Shown one piece after another: positions 42,903-51,085 of a stretch of DNA of 64,000 bases. The stretch comes from Tepidimonas taiwanensis. GTDB lineage: Bacteria > Pseudomonadota > Gammaproteobacteria > Burkholderiales > Burkholderiaceae_C. The notes below the pieces were generated by a model. It saw nothing but the letters and a program-made list of their open reading frames with translations, did not search any database and was not told the origin of the DNA. The stretch spans positions 2,542,001-2,606,000 of the forward strand of contig NZ_CP083911.1 of the NCBI RefSeq assembly GCF_020162115.1, in the 5' to 3' direction. The translations under genes and the position numbers were made by a program. The first letter of the stretch is position 1. Each line of letters opens with the position of its first letter.

Positions 42903-44552
42903 TCAACACCCCCACACCCCGATCGTACGCGGCCCCGCGTTGCTACGGATCGTGCGCGCGCCGTCACCGCTGCCACCATCGACGGCGCGGGCCACTGTTT
43001 CGCTGCGCTGCCAGATTTTGTCTTCCCACGCGATGCCCGGGCGACGGTCGAAGATGACCAAGTGCGCCTCGTCCGCACCGGCTTTGTCGGCGTAGTCGGC
43101 GGTCTGGGTGAGCCCCTCGGCGATGAGGGCGTCCAGGCTGCCCTTGCGGTAGAGCTTCAGTTCGATCACCACCCGCTGCACCGGGCCGAAAAAGCCCTGC
43201 TGCTCATCCAGCGGCCACTCGATCAGCAGGTCCGTGCGGCGCCGGCCCAGGCCGTACTCGCGCTGGATGCGCCCGCCGCCGTTGACGATTCTTTGCAGAA
43301 AGGCTTGCATCAGCAACTGCGGGCCGGCTTCCTTGTAGTCGAATCCCTCGATCCACGCCTCCGAGTGCTCACGAAAAAACTGCTGAAACCCGGCGAGCAG
43401 CTTCGGCATGTCCAGCCGCCGGTCGGGGCGCACATACCACGGCTGCTCATACGGCAACACGGTCTGGATGGTCCACGTCAGCTCGCGCGGAATCACCTCG
43501 CGGTAGATGCGGTTGGCAATGCGGATCTGCGGGCGAGAGGCGATCAGCCCCAGGTCTTCGACGTACTGCACGTCATCGGTGGGAAAGCGCTCCTGGACCG
43601 GCTCACCCTGAAGAAGCGCGTAGACGATGCGCGCCACCCGCGCCTCGCGCAACTTGTCGGTGAGCTGATCCAGGTGCGTGGCGCGCGACTGGATGAGGTT
43701 CTCGCGTGCCTGCCAGTAGTGCGTCAACGTGATGGGCTGGCTGCGGTCCCTGAGTTCCCGCATATTCCAGGTTAGCTCATGCCCCAGCGCATTGACCAGC
43801 CACGGCTGCCCCTCGGTGTCGGCCCACAGCTCCGGGTAGATCGCTGGGTCGAAGCGCTGACCCGTCTCGGCCTCGTGCTGCTGCCAAAGCTGCTCGCACT
43901 CGGCGCGCGAGAAGTTGCTCAAGCGCAGCGACACGGCCTTGATGTTGAAGGCCGACCCTCCGGTGATGATCTCGCCTCCGGAGTGGATGCGGTAGTCGCG
44001 CACATCGCGCACGCCGCACAGCACGACGGTTTGCGGAAAAGCCTCAGGCCGCTGGGCGTAGCCGGCGCGGATCTGGCGCAAGAGGGAGATGAGCGTATCG
44101 CCCACCAGCGCGTCGACTTCGTCGAGGAAGAGCACGGCGGGTTTGGCGTCCAGCTGCGACCAGTGGCGCAGCAGGGCGGTGAGCAGGTTCTGCGGGGCCA
44201 TGCGTGGTTTGTTGTCCCAGTACCACGCGGCGATCCGTGTATCGCTCAGGTAGGTTTCGAGGCTGCCGACGATGGCCTCACAGGCAGCGGGGATGCCCTG
44301 CGTCTCGTCGCCGCGGGCGGCCTGCGCGCCTTCGATATTGGCGTAGGCGCAGCGGTAGCGCCCCTGGGCGTTGAGGTGGTGCATCAGCGCCAGCAGCGCC
44401 GTGGTCTTGCCGGTCTGGCGCGGGGCGTGCAGCACGAAGTAGCGCTTGGCGTCGATCAGCGCTTCGATCTCGGCCAGATCGATGCGCGCCAGCGGATCGA
44501 GCATGTAGTGGTCGCCCGGAATCGAGGGGCCGGCGGTGTTGAAGGTCTTCAT
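42903..44552 (-). CDS. AAA ATPase with C-terminal PD-(D/E)XK-type nuclease domain
   Basis: A 549-residue protein. The N-terminal P-loop domain (about 30-260) has Walker A HAPRQTGKTTALL and Walker B AVLFLDEVDALVGD. The middle is helical with WQQHEAETGQRFD. A C-terminal PD-(D/E)XK-like core carries REYGLGRRRTDLLIEW and RVVIELKLYRKGSLDAL (D...ExK). Proteins of this design are widespread but uncharacterised and often sporadic, suggesting mobility. It interrupts the putrescine cluster between potI and puuC on the opposite strand. A function in defence, toxin activity or DNA processing would be speculation. Confidence 0.75.
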   Translation of the reverse strand: MKTFNTAGPSIPGDHYMLDPLARIDLAEIEALIDAKRYFVLHAPRQTGKTTALLALMHHLNAQGRYRCAYANIEGAQAARGDETQGIPAACEAIVGSLETYLSDTRIAAWYWDNKPRMAPQNLLTALLRHWSQLDAKPAVLFLDEVDALVGDTLISLLRQIRAGYAQRPEAFPQTVVLCGVRDVRDYRIHSGGEIITGGSAFNIKAVSLRLSNFSRAECEQLWQQHEAETGQRFDPAIYPELWADTEGQPWLVNALGHELTWNMRELRDRSQPITLTHYWQARENLIQSRATHLDQLTDKLREARVARIVYALLQGEPVQERFPTDDVQYVEDLGLIASRPQIRIANRIYREVIPRELTWTIQTVLPYEQPWYVRPDRRLDMPKLLAGFQQFFREHSEAWIEGFDYKEAGPQLLMQAFLQRIVNGGGRIQREYGLGRRRTDLLIEWPLDEQQGFFGPVQRVVIELKLYRKGSLDALIAEGLTQTADYADKAGADEAHLVIFDRRPGIAWEDKIWQRSETVARAVDGGSGDGARTIRSNAGPRTIGVWGC

Positions 44553-44565
44553 GGTGCGTGAGTGC

Positions 44566-44619
44566 AGGAACCGAACCAGATGGTGTTGGCGGGGTGCGAG
44601 GGATGCCCGATCGGTTCCT
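44566..44619. repeat. Inverted repeat between the ATPase-nuclease gene and puuC
   Basis: AGGAACCGA (44566-44574) and its exact reverse complement TCGGTTCCT (44611-44619) flank 36 bases in the divergent intergenic region. It could be a regulatory site or a transcript structure for either gene. Confidence 0.5.
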
Positions 44620-44707
44620 TTCGGAGGATACCAAGTGGCTGTCGATGATGGTGCGCTGGGGCGTTACGATGCACGCGATCTGACGCTGCAAATGCAGGAG
44701 GTAACCC

Positions 44708-46192
44708 ATGACCGCTGAGACGACCGTTGTGCCGCGCTTCGACGGCCGCGCGTTGATCGACGGCCGCCGCGTGGACGCGGCCGATGGCCAGACCTTCGAC
44801 TGTGTTTCGCCCGTGGATGGGCGGGTGCTGGCGACCGTCGCGCGCGGCGGCGCGGCCGATATCGATGCCGCGGTGGCGGCGGCGCGACGTGCGTTCGAGG
44901 ACCGGCGCTGGGCGGGGTTGGCCCCGGCGGCGCGCAAGCGCGTGCTCATCCGGCTGGCGGAGCTGCTGCTGGCGCATGCGGACGAGCTGGCGCTGACCGA
45001 AACGCTGGACATGGGCAAGCCCATCCGCTACGCGAAGGGCGTGGACGTGCACAGCGCGGCCAACTGCATCCGCTGGTACGGCGAGGCGATCGACAAGGTG
45101 TACGACGAGATCGCACCGACGCCCGCGACGGCGCTGGCGCTGGTGACGCGCGAGCCGGTGGGGGTGGTCGGCGTCATCGTGCCGTGGAACTACCCGCTGC
45201 TGATGGCGGCATGGAAGATCGCGCCGGCGCTGGCGGTGGGCAATTCGGTGGTCCTCAAGCCCAGCGAGAAGTCGCCGCTGTCGGCGCTGCGGCTCGCCGA
45301 GCTGGCGCTGGAGGCGGGCATTCCGCCCGGGGTGTTCAACGTGGTGCCGGGCTACGGGCCCGAGGCGGGCAGCGCGCTGGCGCTGCACATGGACGTGGAC
45401 TGCATCGCGTTCACCGGCAGCACGCGCGTGGGCAAGCAGATTCACGTGATGGCGGGGCAGAGCAACCTCAAGCGCGCGTGGACCGAGCTGGGCGGCAAGT
45501 CGCCCAATATCGTCTTTGCCGACTGCCCGGACCTGGACCGCGCGGTGCAGGCGGCGGTGGGCAGCGTCTTTTTCAACCAGGGCGAGAGCTGCAACGCCCC
45601 GTCGCGCCTGTTCGTCGAGGCGTCGATCCACGACGCCTTCGTCGAAAAGGCGCTGGCGCTGGTGCCCAAATACCAGCCTGCCAATCCGCTGGAAAAAGAC
45701 ACGGTGATGGGCGCGATCGTGGACCGCATCCAGCTCGGCACCGTGATGCGCTACATCGAGCAGGGGCAGGCCGAGGGCGCGCGGCTGCTCGCCGGCGGGC
45801 AGGCGGTGGAGCCGGTGCCGGGCGGCTGCTACGTGCAACCGACCATCTTCGACGGCGTGCACAACGGGATGACGATCGCGCGCGAGGAGATCTTCGGCCC
45901 GGTGCTGTCGGTGATCACGTTCACCGACGCGGCAGACGCGGTACGGCAGGCCAACGACAGCATCTACGGCCTGCAGGCGGCGGTGTGGACGCGCGACCTC
46001 AACAAGGCGCACGCGGTGGCGCGCGCGCTGCGTGCCGGCACGGTGCACGTCAACCAGTATGACGAGGACGACATCACCGTGCCGTTCGGGGGCTACAAGC
46101 AAAGCGGCATCGGGCGCGACAAGTCGCTGCACGCACTGGACAAGTACACCGAGCTGAAAACCACCTGGATCCGGATCGACAGCCCGTTATAA
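44708..46192 (+). CDS. puuC: Gamma-glutamyl-gamma-aminobutyraldehyde dehydrogenase-like ALDH
   Basis: A 494-residue NAD(P)-dependent aldehyde dehydrogenase. Signatures: VIVPWNYPLLMAAWKIAPALAVGNSVVLKPSE, catalytic Glu in WTELGGKSPNIVF, catalytic Cys in FFNQGESCNAPSRLFV, EEIFGPVLSV and PFGGYKQSGIGRD. It would oxidise the PuuB product to gamma-glutamyl-GABA, or the SpuC product 4-aminobutanal to GABA. A very good ribosome-binding site (GCAGGAGGTAACCC) precedes the ATG. Related betaine-aldehyde dehydrogenases look similar; context favours PuuC. Confidence 0.88.
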   Translation: MTAETTVVPRFDGRALIDGRRVDAADGQTFDCVSPVDGRVLATVARGGAADIDAAVAAARRAFEDRRWAGLAPAARKRVLIRLAELLLAHADELALTETLDMGKPIRYAKGVDVHSAANCIRWYGEAIDKVYDEIAPTPATALALVTREPVGVVGVIVPWNYPLLMAAWKIAPALAVGNSVVLKPSEKSPLSALRLAELALEAGIPPGVFNVVPGYGPEAGSALALHMDVDCIAFTGSTRVGKQIHVMAGQSNLKRAWTELGGKSPNIVFADCPDLDRAVQAAVGSVFFNQGESCNAPSRLFVEASIHDAFVEKALALVPKYQPANPLEKDTVMGAIVDRIQLGTVMRYIEQGQAEGARLLAGGQAVEPVPGGCYVQPTIFDGVHNGMTIAREEIFGPVLSVITFTDAADAVRQANDSIYGLQAAVWTRDLNKAHAVARALRAGTVHVNQYDEDDITVPFGGYKQSGIGRDKSLHALDKYTELKTTWIRIDSPL

Positions 46193-46213
46193 ACCGTACT
46201 CGGGGCATCGTTG

Positions 46214-46239
46214 CCTTGGGGCATCACCTTGGGGCATCA
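46214..46239. repeat. 13-bp perfect tandem duplication
   Basis: CCTTGGGGCATCA occurs twice head to tail (46214-46226, 46227-46239), and GGGGCATC occurs once more at 46202-46209. It lies between the convergent puuC and OYE genes; function unknown. Confidence 0.6.
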
Positions 46240-46363
46240 GCGGTGGGCGCGGTCGCGTCGCCGCCCGCCCCGTTGCCAGGCCGTGCCGTGATGGCGGCGG
46301 TCCGAAGTCGTCTCGAGCCCCCCGGCGAGCGCGGTGTGCCGGCGGTTCGCCCCGGGGGAATAC

Positions 46364-46384
46364 GATGGGGCCTCGTGCCCCATC
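46364..46384 (-). terminator. GC hairpin downstream of the OYE gene
   Basis: GATGGGGC and GCCCCATC form an 8-bp stem around a 5-base loop, 16 bases after the OYE stop. No U-run follows on either strand, so it may only be a weak or Rho-assisted terminator. Confidence 0.4.
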
Positions 46385-46400
46385 CGATCGTCAGGCCCCC

Positions 46401-47549
46401 TCACGGGGCGGCGAACGGGTAGTCCGTGTACCCCTCGGCCCCGCCACCGTAGAGCGTCTCGCGCTGCAACGGGTTGAGCGGCAGCCCCTCGCGCAGCCGG
46501 CGCGTCAGGTCCGGGTTGCTGATGAAGGGGCGGCCAAATGCCACCAGATCGGCGCCGTTGGCCAGGGCCTGCTCGGCCAGCGCGCGGTCGTAGCCGTTGT
46601 TGACCATCCACGCGCCTGTGCCGCCCGCGTCCCGATAGGCGCGGCGCAGCGCGGCGTAGTCGAACGGCTGTGCCCCCTGCTGGTAGTCGCGCGGGCCGCC
46701 GGTCTGCCCCTCGATGAGGTGGACGTAGGCCAACCCCAGCGGTGCCAGCATTCGCACCACATATTCGAACAGGGGCTGCGGCTCGTCATCGTGCGCGTCG
46801 TTGACCGGCGTGACCGGCGAGAGGCGGATGCCGACGCGCTCGCCGCCGATCGCGCCGGTGACGGCCTGCATCACCTCCCGCAGCAGGCGGGCGCGGTTTT
46901 CGATGGAGCCACCGTAGGCGTCGGTGCGCTGGTTGCTGCCGCGGCGCAGGAACTGGTCGAGCAGGTAGCCGTTGGCCGCGTGCACCTCGACGCCGTCGAA
47001 ACCCGCTGTCCGCGCATTGAGGGCGGCCTGGCGGTACGCCTCGACGATGCCCGGCAACTCGTCCAGCCGCAGCGCGCGCGGCTCCGACACGTCGACGAAG
47101 CGCCCGACACGCCGTCCGTCGGCGGTGGTTTCGATGACGTAGGTTTTGGCCTGCGCGCGGATGGCCGACGGTGCCACCGGCGGTTGTCCACCCGGCTGCA
47201 GGGATACGTGCGAGATGCGCCCCACGTGCCACAGCTGCAGCACGATGTGGCCGCCGGCGGCGTGCACCGCGTCGGTGACCGCACGCCACGCCTGGACCTG
47301 TTCGGGCGTGTGGATGCCGGGCGTGTCGGCGTAGCCGTGGCCTTCAGGGCACACCGGCGTGGCTTCGGCGATGATGAGGCTGGCGCCGTCGCGCGGGTGG
47401 GCGCGCTGCGCGTAGTAGGTGGCCATCAGCGGCGTGGGCACTTGGCCGGGCGCGCGGTTGCGTGTCAGCGGGGCCATCACGACCCGGTGGGGCAGCGCCC
47501 AGGCGCCGACCGTGACAGGTTCGAACAGAGAGGGATGCTTAGAACTCAT
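46401..47549 (-). CDS. NADH:flavin oxidoreductase, Old Yellow Enzyme family (NemA-like)
   Basis: A 382-residue FMN TIM-barrel reductase of activated alkenes, nitrate esters or maleimides. Motifs: VVMAPLTRNRAP, QLWHVGRISH, FDGVEVHAANGYLLDQFLRRGSNQRTDAYGGSIENRARLL (substrate His-Asn pair in VHAANGYL) and DLVAFGRPFISNPDL (phosphate site). The start MSSKHPSLFEP was preferred to an ATG 24 bases upstream. It is divergent from the acyltransferase gene. The physiological substrate is unknown. Confidence 0.92.
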   Translation of the reverse strand: MSSKHPSLFEPVTVGAWALPHRVVMAPLTRNRAPGQVPTPLMATYYAQRAHPRDGASLIIAEATPVCPEGHGYADTPGIHTPEQVQAWRAVTDAVHAAGGHIVLQLWHVGRISHVSLQPGGQPPVAPSAIRAQAKTYVIETTADGRRVGRFVDVSEPRALRLDELPGIVEAYRQAALNARTAGFDGVEVHAANGYLLDQFLRRGSNQRTDAYGGSIENRARLLREVMQAVTGAIGGERVGIRLSPVTPVNDAHDDEPQPLFEYVVRMLAPLGLAYVHLIEGQTGGPRDYQQGAQPFDYAALRRAYRDAGGTGAWMVNNGYDRALAEQALANGADLVAFGRPFISNPDLTRRLREGLPLNPLQRETLYGGGAEGYTDYPFAAP

Positions 47550-47640
47550 GGGCAAAATTGTGCGTCGCATCAAAAGCGCTTGCACGCTGGCGTTGTCACG
47601 CACGCGCCACGGCGCTGGGCTCAGTATCATCCACAGGCCC

Positions 47641-48543
47641 ATGAGTGCCGCGCCGAAGACGTTTTCCGTTTTGCCGCCGACCGGAAGTCCCGGCCCGTTG
47701 TGGTTGCGTGGACTGGCGCGCTTGCCGCTGCCCGTCTTGCGCGCTGCTGGCTGGCTGCTGGGGGCGGCGCTGTATGGGTTGGCACCGAAGCGCCGGGCGG
47801 TGGCGGTGCGCAACCTCGCGCTGTGTTTTCCGCATGCCAGCGCGGCGCAGCGGCGCGCTTGGCTGTGGCAGACGTTTCGGCATTTCGGCCAGGCATTCGT
47901 CGACCGCGTCTGGCTGTGGCATGCACCGCCCGAGGTGGTGGCGCGACGCGTGCGGCTGGAGGGGGCTTGGCAGGTGCTTGCCGCGCCAGGGCCGGTGGTG
48001 GTTTTTGCGCCGCATTTCGTGGGGCTGGACGCGGCGTGGACGCGGCTGACGCAGGCAATCGCGCGCGAGTGGGCCGGTGTCTATGCGCCACAGGTCAACG
48101 AGCGCCTTGATCGTTGGGTGTGGCAGGGGAGGCATCGGTTCGGGCAGCCGAAAATCATGTCGCGCCGAGAGGGGTTGCGTGGGCTGGCGCGGGCATTGCG
48201 CGCGGGTGCCGCAATCTATCTGCTGCCCGATATGGACTTTGGCGCGGCGCAGTCGGTGTTCGTGCCGTTTTTTGGTGTCGCGGCAGCGACGGTGACGTCG
48301 CTGCCGCGGCTGGCGGCGCTGGCGGGTGCGCCGGTCGTTGCGGTGGTGGCGCGGCTGGATCGGCGCGGTTACCGTGTGTGGGTGGGGCCACCGTGGGCGC
48401 AATACCCCAGCGGCGACGATGAGGCGGACGCGCGGCGCATGAACGCCGAGCTGGAGGCGTGGATCGCCGAGGCGCCGGGGCAGTACCACTGGCTGCACCG
48501 GCGCTTCAAAACCCGCCCCCCGGGGCAACCGCCGGCCTATTGA
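47641..48543 (+). CDS. Lipid A biosynthesis acyltransferase (LpxL/HtrB family)
   Basis: A 300-residue inner-membrane acyltransferase. One hydrophobic N-terminal segment (about 25-45), then RRAVAVRNLALCFPHASAAQRRAW, and the catalytic HX4D motif in FAPHFVGLDAAWTR; LLPDMDFGAAQSVFVPFFG is another family block. It transfers a secondary acyl chain to Kdo2-lipid A. It is a little shorter than E. coli LpxL (306). The ATG chosen begins MSAAPKTF; a longer in-frame N-terminus is possible. An FNR-type site overlaps its stop codon region. Confidence 0.88.
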   Translation: MSAAPKTFSVLPPTGSPGPLWLRGLARLPLPVLRAAGWLLGAALYGLAPKRRAVAVRNLALCFPHASAAQRRAWLWQTFRHFGQAFVDRVWLWHAPPEVVARRVRLEGAWQVLAAPGPVVVFAPHFVGLDAAWTRLTQAIAREWAGVYAPQVNERLDRWVWQGRHRFGQPKIMSRREGLRGLARALRAGAAIYLLPDMDFGAAQSVFVPFFGVAAATVTSLPRLAALAGAPVVAVVARLDRRGYRVWVGPPWAQYPSGDDEADARRMNAELEAWIAEAPGQYHWLHRRFKTRPPGQPPAY

Positions 48544-48553
48544 CCCAAGTCAA
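48540..48553 (+). promoter_or_regulatory. FNR-type site ahead of the FNR-like regulator gene
   Basis: TTGACCCAAGTCAA fits TTGAY-N4-RTCAA with perfect arms. It is centred about 52 bases upstream of the regulator start and overlaps the acyltransferase stop. Autoregulation is inferred. Confidence 0.6.
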
Positions 48554-48598
48554 GGATGTGACGCGCGCGCGCTGACGCGGGTTCTGCCCGTCCGGACA

Positions 48599-49291
48599 AT
48601 GCGTGCCATGGATCGCCGCGTGCGCCAGATAAATCGACGCGCCAGCCGGGTCGCCTTAGGTTCGCCTGCACCGTCTCAGGCCGATTGTGCGGCGTGCGTA
48701 CGCGCCCGAGATTGTTTGCTCGCGCGCGCCGAGCTCAGGGGTCACGTCGCCCCTACGGTTGAGCGGGTGGTCAGCGCCGGCACGCGGATCATTCACCAGG
48801 GTGAACCGGTGCACGAATTGGTGGCGATCAAAATCGGGCTGGTGTTGTTGCGCCGGCGGCTGGCTTCGGGCGAGGTCTGTGCGGTGGCCCTGGTCGGTCC
48901 TGGTCTGACGTTGGGGGTGTGTGCGCTGCTGTCGAGCGCGGCCGAGGTGGACGCGGTGGCGCTTACGGCGTGTCGGCTGTGTGCGCGCGCTGTTCGGGTT
49001 CAGCACCAAATTCCCGGGGTTGCGGTGGCCGATAGTGCCCGTTTACTGGAGGCGTTGGCCGACTGGGCCACGATCGGGCGGTTGCGCACGGCCACGCAGC
49101 GCGTGGAGGAGACGCTGCGCCGTATCGCCCACCTTCAGGGCGCAGCGCGCGTGGTGTTGCCGCCGCGAGAGGTGCTGGGGCAGCTGAGCGCGTGCGTGCC
49201 AGAAACCGTCTCTCGCGCCTTGGCGACCTTGGTGCGCCGGGGTCGCATTCGGCGGGGCGAACGGCGTGGCGTTGTTTATGTTTTGGCGTAG
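48599..49291 (+). CDS. FNR-like Crp-family regulator with [4Fe-4S] cysteine motif
   Basis: A 230-residue Crp/Fnr protein. Near the N-terminus it has DCAACVRARDC, a C-x2-C-x5-C set spaced as in E. coli FNR, and a further Cys in LTACRLCARA near the position of FNR Cys122, enough for an oxygen-labile cluster. A cNMP-type beta-roll (about 40-125) and a long dimer helix follow. The HTH recognition element ACVPETVSRALATL contains the E-x-x-S-R that reads TTGA half-sites. It probably senses oxygen and binds the TTGAC-N4-GTCAA sites seen here and ahead of the hemerythrin gene. It is rather divergent overall. Confidence 0.83.
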   Translation: MRAMDRRVRQINRRASRVALGSPAPSQADCAACVRARDCLLARAELRGHVAPTVERVVSAGTRIIHQGEPVHELVAIKIGLVLLRRRLASGEVCAVALVGPGLTLGVCALLSSAAEVDAVALTACRLCARAVRVQHQIPGVAVADSARLLEALADWATIGRLRTATQRVEETLRRIAHLQGAARVVLPPREVLGQLSACVPETVSRALATLVRRGRIRRGERRGVVYVLA

Positions 49292-49516
49292 TGCGCTCCC
49301 GGCGCGCGCGAGGAAGCGTATCCTCACCGATTCCCTTTGGGGCATGACGTCCCAGCAGGATTCGGAAGTGCGCCGCACACGTGACAAAAATCATTTCCAA
49401 GCTCGAAAGTTGAGGGACGATCGGGGTCAAGGCGCGGGTGTTGTGGCAATCTGGTGAGGCTCTATCACCACAGTGCTGACACAGATCGACGGCAGTGGTC
49501 GTGAGGGACGCCACGC

Positions 49517-51085
49517 ATGCGCCGCAATTTGCCCGTGACCCAACGTGAGTACGCCTTCGACGGGCGCACCACGCTACTGTCTACCACCGACCCCAAGGGC
49601 CGCATTACCTACGCCAACGCCGCGTTCAACGCGGTGAGCGGCTTCGACGCGGAGGAGCTCACCGGCCAGCCGCACAATATCGTGCGCCACCCGGACATGC
49701 CACCCGAGGCGTTCGAGGACATGTGGCGCACGATCAAGAGCGGCCTGTCGTGGACGGCGCTGGTGAAAAACCGCCGCAAGGACGGCGACCACTACTGGGT
49801 GCGGGCCAACGCCGCGCCGATGGTGCGCGACGGGCAGCTGGTCGGGTATCTGTCGGTGCGCACCGCGCCGGAGCGCTCGGAAATCGAGGCGGCCGAGCGG
49901 CTTTACGCTGCCTTCCGCGAGGGGCGCGCCAAAGGGCTCGCGTTCGATCGCGGGCTCGTCGTGCGTACCGGCTGGCAGTCGTGGCGCAGCTGGACGCAGC
50001 GCGCCAGCACCGCGGCGCGCCTGCGCGTGGGGTTGTGGGCCGCGGCGCTGCTGCCCGCGGCGGCGGCGGTCGGCTTCGGAGCCATCACCGGCGCGTGGCC
50101 GGTGGCCGGGGTCGTCGGCGCGGTGGCCGTGGTCGGCGCGGCGCTGGCGGACCTGTGGCTCACCCGGCAGATCCTGCAGCCGCTGCGCAGCATCCGCGAG
50201 CACGCGCTGTCCGTCGCGGCGGGCAACCTCTATACGCGGCCGCCGCTGAACCGCGTGGACGACATCGGGCTGCTCGCGCGCTCGATCAACCAGGCGGGGT
50301 TGAATTTGCGCGCGCTGGTGGACGACGTGGCCGCGCAGGTGGCGGGGGTGAGCGCGGCGAGCGAGCAGATCGCGCAGGGCAACGACGACCTGTCGCAGCG
50401 CACCGAGCGCGCCGCGGCGAGCCTGGAGGAGACGGCCGCCTCCACCGAACAGATCACCGCCACCGTGCGGCAAAACGCGGAGAACACCCGCACCGCCACC
50501 GAAGTCGCGCAGCAGACGATGGCCGCGGCCGACGAGGGCGCACACGTGGTGCAGTGCGTCGTGCAGACGATGGGGCAGATCGCCGCCGGTTCGCAGCGCA
50601 TCGCCGACATCACGGGGCTGATCGACAGCATCGCATTCCAGACCAACATCCTCGCGCTCAATGCCGCCGTGGAAGCCGCCCGCGCGGGTGAGGCGGGGCG
50701 CGGCTTCGCGGTGGTTGCGGGCGAGGTGAGGAGCCTGGCGCAGCGCAGCGCCGAGGCGGCCAAGGAAATCCGCGCCCTGATCCAGGCCAGCGTCGAGCAG
50801 GTCAAGGCCGGCTCCGCCCAGGCGCAGGAGGCGGGTGAGCGCATCGCGTCGGTGGTCGAACACATCCGCCGTGTCTCGACGTTCATCGAGGAGATCGCAA
50901 CGGCCAGTGCCCAGCAATCGGGGGGTGTGGCGCAGATCGGCGCAGCGATGGGGCAGCTGGATCGCGACACGCAGCAAAACGCGGCGTTGGTGGAGGAGCT
51001 GTCCGCGGCGGCGCGCAGTCTGCACGCGCGCGCCGAGCGGCTCAGCGACGCGTTGGCGGTGTGGCGGGTGGGGGCGCGTGCATGA
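49517..51085 (+). CDS. Aer-like methyl-accepting chemotaxis protein with PAS domain
   Basis: A 522-residue chemoreceptor. The N-terminal PAS domain (about 10-125) has TDPKGRITYANAAFNAVSGFDAEELTGQPHNIVRHPDMP and YWVRANAAP, the FAD-binding Aer pattern. Two adjacent membrane segments (about 173-215), HAMP-like region (about 215-270), and a signalling domain with hairpin tip DSIAFQTNILALNAAVEAARAGEAGRGFAVVAGEVRSLAQRSA follow. It lacks a periplasmic sensor domain, so it should sense internal redox or energy state. Its stop overlaps the next gene's start (ATGA). Confidence 0.93.
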   Translation: MRRNLPVTQREYAFDGRTTLLSTTDPKGRITYANAAFNAVSGFDAEELTGQPHNIVRHPDMPPEAFEDMWRTIKSGLSWTALVKNRRKDGDHYWVRANAAPMVRDGQLVGYLSVRTAPERSEIEAAERLYAAFREGRAKGLAFDRGLVVRTGWQSWRSWTQRASTAARLRVGLWAAALLPAAAAVGFGAITGAWPVAGVVGAVAVVGAALADLWLTRQILQPLRSIREHALSVAAGNLYTRPPLNRVDDIGLLARSINQAGLNLRALVDDVAAQVAGVSAASEQIAQGNDDLSQRTERAAASLEETAASTEQITATVRQNAENTRTATEVAQQTMAAADEGAHVVQCVVQTMGQIAAGSQRIADITGLIDSIAFQTNILALNAAVEAARAGEAGRGFAVVAGEVRSLAQRSAEAAKEIRALIQASVEQVKAGSAQAQEAGERIASVVEHIRRVSTFIEEIATASAQQSGGVAQIGAAMGQLDRDTQQNAALVEELSAAARSLHARAERLSDALAVWRVGARA

